From JBGPBY01 sp041481485 (lineage in GTDB: Bacteria > Acidobacteriota > Terriglobia > 20CM-2-55-15), in the NCBI GenBank assembly GCA_041481485.1, contig JBGPBY010000075.1, forward strand, positions 1-19,074: 19,074 nucleotides of DNA, in the 5' to 3' direction. Below the pieces are notes generated by a model that searched no databases, was not told the origin of the DNA, and saw nothing but the letters and a program-made list of their open reading frames with translations. This document shows positions 8,061 through 14,137 of this stretch, one piece after another (positions within the stretch are counted from its first letter, which is position 1; the number at the start of each line of letters is the position of its first letter). The translations under genes were made by a program, and so were the position numbers.

Positions 8061-9332
8061 TTGCCGTGGTTTAATCACGCCTCTGTGAACGAGCCGACGA
8101 AAGCAAGATTTACGCTGCTGCGATTTGCATTTGCGTTATCGATCGTGACCTATCTCGATCGCGTTTGCATCTCCACCGCTCAGACCGCCGTCTCCGCAGA
8201 TCTCCATTTATCGACATCACAAATGGGAATAGTCTTCGGGGCGTTCACATTGGCCTATGCCCTGTTTGAAATCCCCAGCGGACGCATGGGAGATCGCATC
8301 GGACCGAGGAAGGTTCTAACGCGCATCGTTCTCTGGTGGTCTGCGTTCACGGCGGCCACCGGCCTGGTCTGGAATTACGTCTCGCTGCTTGCGACTCGTT
8401 TTCTGTTTGGAATGGGTGAGGCCGGTGCGTTTCCGAACATCTCCAGTGCATTCTCACGCTGGCTCCCCGAGGGCGAACGCGGCCGCGCGCACGGCGTGCT
8501 GTTTTTCGGATCGAGGATCGGCGGCGCAATGACGCCGCTTCTGGTCACACCGATCATTGCTTATATGGGCTGGCGTCCGTCATTCTGGATCTTCGGAGCG
8601 GTGGGAGTGTTCTGGTGCGTCTTCTGGTGGAGGTGGTTCAGGGACGATCCGGCGAAACATCCCGCAATAAACCAGGCTGAGCTGATTATCATTCGAGGCG
8701 GCTCCAAAGCCGAAGGATACCCGAACATGCCCTGGAGCAGCTTGCTGAGCAAACCGATGCTGAGTATCTGCGCCATGTATTTCTGTTACGGCTACACGCT
8801 GTACTTTTATCTGACGTGGTTGCCAACCTACCTCAGCAAGATACGCGGGTTCACTTCCACCTCAACCGCCATCATTCACGCCATCGTCCTGCTCAGTTCG
8901 GGTGCGGCCTGCGTGTTCGGAGGAAAACTCACGGATTACCTTGTCAAGAACCGTAGCCTGCGGACCGGACGCCGCATTGCCGTCGTTTCGATGCCATTGA
9001 GCGGGCTCTTTCTCGCATTGGCGGCCTTGAGTTCCAACAACACGGCAGCCTGGATTTTTTTCGCGTTGGCTGCAGCAATGCTCGATGTAGGACTCGGCGG
9101 AATGTGGTCCGTTTGTCACGACGTGGGTCAGAGCGCAGCAGGCACTGTCACGGGTTGCATGAACATGTTTGGAAATTTCGGCGGAACGATCAGTCCGGTC
9201 GTCCTGGGATACCTGGTGGATTGGTACGGTTCGTGGGTGCTGCCAATGCTGATTGCTTCGGGGATGGCCGCAATGAGCGGTGTCCTGATGCTTACTGTGG
9301 ATCCCAACAAACGACTGGCGCAGACCCACTGA
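8061..9332 (+). CDS. MFS transporter, anion:cation symporter (hexuronate/galactonate) type
   Basis: A 423-aa inner-membrane carrier with the hydrophobic pattern of a 12-helix MFS protein. Helix 1 ends in YLDR (D33-R34). The loop 2-3 motif is GRMGDRIGPRK (74-84). The segment RFLFGMGEAGAFPN (113-126) is typical of the ACS family (ExuT, DgoT, GudP), which moves sugar acids with protons. A sugar-acid substrate is an inference; the GH28 gene in this window makes hexuronates plausible. There is no ATG start: the frame is closed by a TAA at 8037-8039, and the options are TTG at 8061 (given here) or GTG at 8085 (VNEPTKARF), which also suits the family length. Neither has a good Shine-Dalgarno. Confidence 0.85.
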   Translation: MPWFNHASVNEPTKARFTLLRFAFALSIVTYLDRVCISTAQTAVSADLHLSTSQMGIVFGAFTLAYALFEIPSGRMGDRIGPRKVLTRIVLWWSAFTAATGLVWNYVSLLATRFLFGMGEAGAFPNISSAFSRWLPEGERGRAHGVLFFGSRIGGAMTPLLVTPIIAYMGWRPSFWIFGAVGVFWCVFWWRWFRDDPAKHPAINQAELIIIRGGSKAEGYPNMPWSSLLSKPMLSICAMYFCYGYTLYFYLTWLPTYLSKIRGFTSTSTAIIHAIVLLSSGAACVFGGKLTDYLVKNRSLRTGRRIAVVSMPLSGLFLALAALSSNNTAAWIFFALAAAMLDVGLGGMWSVCHDVGQSAAGTVTGCMNMFGNFGGTISPVVLGYLVDWYGSWVLPMLIASGMAAMSGVLMLTVDPNKRLAQTH

Positions 9333-9380
9333 GTCGCTATGGCCTCATCCCGAAAATCTCGCAAGTTGCGACATCGTTCA

Positions 9381-9394
9381 CGGGCGTAAGCCCG
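9381..9394. repeat. Small hairpin CGGGCGTAAGCCCG
   Basis: A 5-bp GC stem (CGGGC/GCCCG) around GTAA lies in the 139-bp gap between the MFS and hydrolase genes. There is no T-run after it on either strand, so it is not a classical intrinsic terminator. It may be a single short palindromic repeat. Nothing else recognisable is in this gap. Confidence 0.4.
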
Positions 9395-9471
9395 CGGAAG
9401 ACTGAGACCGATCCGGCAAACCGTCATTTTTCTTTTGCTCTATTTGCCACAACCGCGAAAGAATCCCTCTC

Positions 9472-11622
9472 ATGAAAATTCGCAAATTCGCAGTGAGCTT
9501 TCTTGCGGCAGCGTCGATTCTGTCCAGCCTGTGGATCGGAGCGCAATCCTCCGTGAGTCCACGGGATCAAATGATTGCTTACCTCAACGGGATTGCGAAA
9601 ACACAGCTGGATGCTCGTGCGGCATCGGTGGCTCAGCTCCAAACGCGGGCTGACGCAGAACACCGTAAGTCTGCTGTACGCGAAAAAATTCTGCAGTTGA
9701 TCGGTGGGCTTCCGGAACGCAAAGGTCCGGTAGCCGTCCGTGAATTCGGCTCGGTCACGGCTGACGGCTTTCGAGTCGAGAAGATTGCCTATGAAAGCCT
9801 GCCCAACTTTTGGGTCACTGCAGATCTATACGTTCCAGACAATGCTTCAGGGGGTTCAGGTCCTTTCCCCGCCATCGTCCTTGCACCCGGACATGGGGCT
9901 GGCGGAAAAACCGAAAACTGGAGCTGGGGAGGGAACTTCGCTCGCAACGGGATCGTTACTCTCGCCTATGATCCCATCGGACAGGGAGAGCGCCTTCAGT
10001 ACTTCGACGAAGCTCAGAAAAAGTCATTCATCGGAAATCCAACCGGGGAACACGGTGAAGCGAATGTCCCTCCATTGCTGATCGGCGACGACATCGCACG
10101 GTATATGGTGAATGACGCCATGCGAGGAGTGGACTATCTGATCTCCCGCAAAGACATCGATTCCGCTCGCATCGGTGCATTCGGTTGTTCCGGCGGCGGA
10201 ACGATGACCGCTTATTTCGCTGCCCTCGACGATCGCGTGAAGGCCGCGGCCACCGCGTGTTACATCACTTCGTTTAGTGCGCTCCTGGCTTCGCCGCAAG
10301 GCGCTCAGGACGCTGAGCAATCGATTCCGCACTTCATTGCCGAGGGACTGGATTTCGCCGACTGGGTTGAAGCGTTTGCGCCAAAACCGTATGCCGTGAT
10401 CTCCACAGAAAACGATATGTTTCCATTCGTAGGCGCGCGGCAAACTGTAGACGAAGCGAAGCGGTTTTATGGAATCTTCGGCGCCACCGATCAGCTGGAA
10501 TGGATCACCGGTCCGGGCGGACATGGAAATCTGGGTCCGATTTCTCCAGCAATATTGGCGTTCTTCACAAAGAATCTAAACGCATCTGCGGGATCCGCAT
10601 TCACAGCGCTTCGCGCGGCCCAAACTTCGGACATGACGGTAACGGCCACGGGACAGCTGGCGAACTCGATCGGGAGCGAAACGATTTACTCCCTCAACCG
10701 AAAGCGTGCCGCTTCAGTGATTGCGCCCGAACGTGTTTTGGTCGATCGCAGTGCACTCACCGCGATGCAGACTCAGATTCGTAAAGACATCCAGGTTCTT
10801 ACGGGCAATACAGTGCAGCCCGGAGCAGCCCACCCTGACGTGACTGTTATAGCCACCGATAGCCGCGATGGTTGGAGTTACCGCATCGAAACAATTTCCA
10901 TGAAGAGCGACGCGGGCATGGAAGTGAATGGCGTGGTGGTGGTACCCAATGGAAGTGGAGCAAAACCGGCAATCCTGATTGTGGATACTGCCTCATACTG
11001 GGATCCCCCAAACCCAATTTCCAGCGACTTAAGCCGTCTGGCCTCCGAAGGGAACGTCGTGATGTACATTCATCCACGGTTCACGCGTACGGGAACGGAA
11101 AGCATCAAGTCACCCTATCTCGGTCCATTCAATCTGCTGTCACTGCACACATTTCTGGTCGACAAATCGATTATTGGTATGCGCATCGATGATGCCATTC
11201 GGGCGGTCGACTGGCTTACCGCCCGAAATGATGTCGATCGCAATTCAATTACGGTTTATGGAAATGGGACGACCGGTCTTGTGGCGCTGCATGCTGCCGC
11301 TCTCGATACGCGTATAACCAGGGTCGTTGTGGAAAACACATTGACCTCATATCGGATGATTGTCGATCAGCCCGTGCATCGCAATGTTTCGGAGGTCATG
11401 ATCCCTGGTGTGTTGCGCCGATACGATACCGGAGATCTGCTCGAGTCCATTTACCCTCGTCCTGTCGTTTATGTCTCACCACAGAACGCGCTGGGCGAAA
11501 CGATTCCAGAAGAAGTATTTCGGGACGCGATTGCGCACGTGATCCGAACGGATCAGAATCTCGGTTCTCCCAACCGGATTCAGATTCGATCGTTCCCGTG
11601 GTTTGCTCCAGCCTCCAAATAG
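9472..11622 (+). CDS. Exported double alpha/beta-hydrolase protein, second domain lacking the nucleophile
   Basis: A 716-aa protein with an N-terminal signal sequence (MKIRKFAVSFLAAASILSSLWIGAQ). Residues about 85-370 form an alpha/beta hydrolase of the dienelactone hydrolase/acetyl-xylan-esterase-like group: nucleophile elbow GAFGCSGGG (Ser240), acid in STENDMF (D315), His in GPGGHGN (H351). Residues about 455-700 look like a second hydrolase fold. Its elbow aligns (VYGNGTTGLVALHAAALD with AFGCSGGGTMTAYFAALD) but has Gly599 in place of the serine, so it should be inactive. Esterase action on acylated polysaccharide is a family-based inference; the substrate is unknown. The ATG has no strong Shine-Dalgarno. 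The beta-propeller gene starts 7 bases after its stop, so the two are very likely co-translated. Confidence 0.8.
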   Translation: MKIRKFAVSFLAAASILSSLWIGAQSSVSPRDQMIAYLNGIAKTQLDARAASVAQLQTRADAEHRKSAVREKILQLIGGLPERKGPVAVREFGSVTADGFRVEKIAYESLPNFWVTADLYVPDNASGGSGPFPAIVLAPGHGAGGKTENWSWGGNFARNGIVTLAYDPIGQGERLQYFDEAQKKSFIGNPTGEHGEANVPPLLIGDDIARYMVNDAMRGVDYLISRKDIDSARIGAFGCSGGGTMTAYFAALDDRVKAAATACYITSFSALLASPQGAQDAEQSIPHFIAEGLDFADWVEAFAPKPYAVISTENDMFPFVGARQTVDEAKRFYGIFGATDQLEWITGPGGHGNLGPISPAILAFFTKNLNASAGSAFTALRAAQTSDMTVTATGQLANSIGSETIYSLNRKRAASVIAPERVLVDRSALTAMQTQIRKDIQVLTGNTVQPGAAHPDVTVIATDSRDGWSYRIETISMKSDAGMEVNGVVVVPNGSGAKPAILIVDTASYWDPPNPISSDLSRLASEGNVVMYIHPRFTRTGTESIKSPYLGPFNLLSLHTFLVDKSIIGMRIDDAIRAVDWLTARNDVDRNSITVYGNGTTGLVALHAAALDTRITRVVVENTLTSYRMIVDQPVHRNVSEVMIPGVLRRYDTGDLLESIYPRPVVYVSPQNALGETIPEEVFRDAIAHVIRTDQNLGSPNRIQIRSFPWFAPASK

Positions 11623-11629
11623 AATTGGA

Positions 11630-12811
11630 ATGCGAAAGATCACAACCGTTTTCGTACTCGCGATTGTCGGCGTTACGTCCATTGTCGTTTCGATTTCAAC
11701 CGCGGCACAGATCGCCATCTCGGCCAACGACGGCAAGGTCATGATGGTCGATGGAGTCAATACACCCAGACCGGATCCGCTGCCGGACACGGTATCCATC
11801 ATTGATTTGCGTTCCAGCCCACCAAAAATAGTTGCCGAAGTGTTCGCGCCGGCATCCGTCGCCGGGCCGACATCGAGTGCGGCCATAGCGCCCGATCAAT
11901 CCATCGCATTGGTGACGGCATCGGCCAGAATCGATCCGAACAACCCAAAGGAATCGATTCCAAACGATCAGCTGTCCGTGATCGATCTGAAGTCGTCACC
12001 GCCCCGTGTTCTGGCGTCGTTGCATGCAGGACTCGGAGCCTCCGGCATCGATATCAATCGTGCGGGCACGCTGGCTCTGGTTGCGAACCGCGGCGAAGGA
12101 ACCGTGTCGGTGTTTTCCATCGCTGCAAAGACAGTGACACCCGTTGGAAAAATCGATCTTCTCGGCGGTCCGGACAGCATGCCCAGCCAGGTGATGTTTG
12201 CGGCCGATGGGAAGCGCGCTTTTGTGTCCTGCAATTCGGCAAATGACAATCGTGTGGCAATCCTGTCTGTGAATGGAACGAAGGTGGATTACGTCAGGAA
12301 TGACGCGACGTCGTTTTATGTGGGGCTGCGGCCTTATGGCATGGATATCAATCCCGCCGGAGATCTTGCCGTTATTGCAAACATCGGCGCCGGCATGATG
12401 GGCGGTACGGACATCGTCAGCCTGGTCGATCTGAATGCCAGCCCGATTCGGGCCATCGATCAGATCGCAGTGGGGCCCGTTCCCGAAGGAATTTCGGTTT
12501 CACCGAATGGAAAATTTGTAGCCGTGACTGTCATGAATGGAACCAACGCGTCCCGGGCTTCTGGATACTTTCACGATTTCGGCGTGCTGAAGATTCTCAG
12601 ACTGGAAGGTAAGAAACTGTCGATTGCTGCGGAAGAAAAAATCGGACACTGGTGCCAGGGCGCAGCATGGACACCCGCGAGCGACACGGTGCTCGTTCAA
12701 TGCATGGTCGAACAGGAAATTCAGCTGTTCCATTTTGATGGAAAGACGTTACGGCAAACGGGCGCCATCAAGGTGAAGGGCGGTCCCGGAGGAATTCGAA
12801 CCTCGAGGTAG
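11630..12811 (+). CDS. Exported YncE/lactonase-like beta-propeller protein
   Basis: A 393-aa protein. I chose the ATG at 11630, seven bases after the preceding stop, because it opens with a signal peptide (MRKITTVFVLAIVGVTSIVVS, cleavage near STAAQ). A TTG at 11603, inside the previous gene, would add nine unlikely residues. The mature part has recurring blade-like segments such as DTVSIIDLRSSPP, QLSVIDLKSSPP, GIDINRAGTLALVANRGEGT, GMDINPAGDLAVIANIG and GISVSPNGKFVAVTV, about 40-60 residues apart. This is the pattern of YVTN/YncE and 6-phosphogluconolactonase-like seven-bladed propellers. No catalytic residue can be assigned with confidence, so binding versus lactonase activity is open. Tight coupling to the hydrolase suggests the two products work together outside the cytoplasm. 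Confidence 0.8.
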   Translation: MRKITTVFVLAIVGVTSIVVSISTAAQIAISANDGKVMMVDGVNTPRPDPLPDTVSIIDLRSSPPKIVAEVFAPASVAGPTSSAAIAPDQSIALVTASARIDPNNPKESIPNDQLSVIDLKSSPPRVLASLHAGLGASGIDINRAGTLALVANRGEGTVSVFSIAAKTVTPVGKIDLLGGPDSMPSQVMFAADGKRAFVSCNSANDNRVAILSVNGTKVDYVRNDATSFYVGLRPYGMDINPAGDLAVIANIGAGMMGGTDIVSLVDLNASPIRAIDQIAVGPVPEGISVSPNGKFVAVTVMNGTNASRASGYFHDFGVLKILRLEGKKLSIAAEEKIGHWCQGAAWTPASDTVLVQCMVEQEIQLFHFDGKTLRQTGAIKVKGGPGGIRTSR

Positions 12812-12813
12812 GT

Positions 12814-12938
12814 ATCAAGAAATCCCTCTCCCAACGGGAGAGGGGTGGGTGAGGGGTACCACACGTAAAAACGGTTACTTGTGGTACCCCTCACCGGCCT
12901 TCGGTCCCCTCTCCCGTTTGGGAGAGGGATTTCTTGAT
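12814..12938. repeat. REP/MITE-like inverted repeat, family B, in a convergent gap
   Basis: Arms 12814-12862 and 12881-12938 are inverted copies around an 18-bp loop. The second arm carries about 9 extra bases (near 12895-12905). Each arm contains its own palindrome CCCTCTCCC-loop-GGGAGAGGG (12824-12844 and 12907-12928), and both outer ends read ATCAAGAAAT toward the inside. A related solo copy is at 14111-14131. It fills the gap between the converging propeller and kinase genes. The structure would fold strongly in RNA from either side, but has no T-run of an intrinsic terminator. Confidence 0.85.
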
Positions 12939-12958
12939 GGCATTCGCTCACCGCGTGC

Positions 12959-13951
12959 TTACGCCTTCGCCAGGCACTCATCCCACGAATGTTTGGTTCC
13001 ATGGTGCAGCCGGGCTCCGATCTGAGTGATGACCTTATGCGAGAGAAACGATGCGGCTCGCGCCGCTTTTTCCGGTGAGACGCCGTTCGTGATTCCGTAC
13101 AGGAAGGAACCGGCAAACATGTCTCCAGCCCCGGTGAGGTCCTTCGGTTCGGATGGAAACGCCGGAACATGGGCTTCAATTCCGTGGTGCCGGACGTATG
13201 CGCCGTGCGGGCCATTCGTCACAACCAGGGATCGCGTTTTGTTTTTCAGTTTGCGGAACGCGTCCTCGGCGTTTGTGGCACCAGACACCGCGCAGGCCTC
13301 GGTTTCATTGCAGAAAAACAAATCCGTATGTTCCAGCGCTTCGTGAAGCGCGTCGCCAAACACCTGGACGACGAATGCGTCGGAGCACGTCACGGCGATT
13401 TTCGTACCGTTCAGCTTTGCAATGCGGATGGCTTCGCGGATTGCTTTCTGTCCGGTATCCGGATTTGCAAAAACATATCCTTCAATGAACAGCCATTCGG
13501 AGTTTCGGATCCGCTCTTCGTCGACATGGCGTGCCGTCAGATGACTTGAAACGGCAAGGCAGGTGCGCATGGTCCGTTCTGCATCCGGAGTAATCAAACA
13601 CACGCACGTTCCAGTGGCCTCATTCACGATAATCGGGTTGCCGATATCGATGCCGAGCTCTTCGAATTCACTGGCATAGAAAAGTCCGTAACGATCATCG
13701 CCGACGCAGCCAATGAACGCCGCGCGTCCTCCGAGCTGCGAAAACGCGATGATGGAATTGGCGACGGAGCCGCCGCTGACAAGTTTGGGTTCGTTTTTCT
13801 GGTAGCGGTCCAGAAGCTTCTTTTGTTCGGAATGTTCGACAAGCCGCATCCCGCCACGTTCAAATCCGAGGGAGAGGAATTCCTCATCCGAGACTTCGAG
13901 GAAAATATCGACAACTGCATTACCCAGACCGCAGAGCTGAAAATCTCTCAT
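12959..13951 (-). CDS. PfkB/ribokinase-superfamily carbohydrate kinase, adenosine kinase-like
   Basis: A 330-aa cytoplasmic kinase. It begins MRDFQLCGLGNAVVDIF, with the sugar-side motif SGGSVANS (59-66) and GDDRYG (84-89). NETE (215-218) contributes to the Mg/phosphate site, and the PfkB signature 2 DLTGAGDMFAG (271-281) carries the catalytic base D277. The layout matches the adenosine kinase/2-keto-3-deoxygluconate kinase branch of the superfamily; the exact sugar or nucleoside cannot be told by eye. I chose the ATG at 13951 because GGAGGG lies 11 bases upstream. The frame stays open to 14077 through a long palindrome, but those 42 residues resemble no kinase N-terminus. The gene is flanked by family B repeat copies. 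A keto-deoxy-sugar kinase would fit hexuronate breakdown, which is speculation. Confidence 0.85.
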   Translation of the reverse strand: MRDFQLCGLGNAVVDIFLEVSDEEFLSLGFERGGMRLVEHSEQKKLLDRYQKNEPKLVSGGSVANSIIAFSQLGGRAAFIGCVGDDRYGLFYASEFEELGIDIGNPIIVNEATGTCVCLITPDAERTMRTCLAVSSHLTARHVDEERIRNSEWLFIEGYVFANPDTGQKAIREAIRIAKLNGTKIAVTCSDAFVVQVFGDALHEALEHTDLFFCNETEACAVSGATNAEDAFRKLKNKTRSLVVTNGPHGAYVRHHGIEAHVPAFPSEPKDLTGAGDMFAGSFLYGITNGVSPEKAARAASFLSHKVITQIGARLHHGTKHSWDECLAKA

Positions 13952-13962
13952 CGTATAAAAGG

Positions 13963-13968
13963 CCCTCC
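13963..13968 (-). promoter_or_regulatory. Shine-Dalgarno (GGAGGG) of the kinase gene
   Basis: GGAGGG on the minus strand lies 11 bases before the ATG at 13951 and supports that start over the upstream in-frame codons. Its first three bases overlap a 14-bp perfect palindrome (13966-13979, TCCAAGGCCTTGGA). Confidence 0.65.
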
Positions 13969-13989
13969 AAGGCCTTGGAATAATACTGC

Positions 13990-14081
13990 AAAGATGACAA
14001 TTGAACAGTGGACATTGAACAGTGAACATTTCCCCGGAGAAATGTTCGCTGTTCAATGTCCACTGTTCAATTGTCATCTTT
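13990..14081. repeat. 92-bp near-perfect palindrome with internal 14-bp direct repeats
   Basis: Two 46-base arms meet directly at 14035/14036 and pair at 44 of 46 positions (mismatches 14033/14038 and 14023/14048). Each arm holds two head-to-tail 14-bp units (TTGAACAGTGGACA and TTGAACAGTGAACA in the left arm). There is effectively no loop. It lies 38 bases upstream of the kinase ATG and downstream of the receptor gene. No gene or known terminator pattern accounts for it. Confidence 0.9.
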
Positions 14082-14096
14082 GGGGGCAGGGAACCC

Positions 14097-14131
14097 GGCG
14101 CTTCGCGCCACCCTCTCCCGTTGGGAGAGGG
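14097..14131. repeat. Two adjacent hairpins, including a solo family B repeat
   Basis: GGCGC-TTC-GCGCC (14097-14109) is followed by CCCTCTCCC-GTT-GGGAGAGGG (14111-14131). The second shares its 9-bp stem and the following GATTT with the family B element at 12814-12938. Both sit within 41 bases of the receptor stop codon, so they could help end or protect the operon transcript. Neither has a T-run after it on the minus strand. Confidence 0.7.
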
Positions 14132-14137
14132 ATTTGC

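Noticed and set aside
9381..9400. Intrinsic terminator after the MFS gene
   Set aside because: The stem is only 5 bp and no T-run follows on either strand.
11603..11629. TTG start for the propeller gene overlapping the hydrolase gene
   Set aside because: The ATG at 11630 follows the stop directly and begins a normal signal peptide; the TTG adds nine residues before it.
12814..12938. Simple bidirectional intrinsic terminator
   Set aside because: There is no T-run after the hairpin in either direction and a related copy recurs at 14111-14131, so a dispersed repeat explains it better; a role in stopping transcription remains possible.
13952..14077. Extension of the kinase gene upstream to the ATG at 14077
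   Set aside because: The extra 42 residues are translated palindrome, match no PfkB N-terminus, and the ATG at 13951 has its own GGAGGG.
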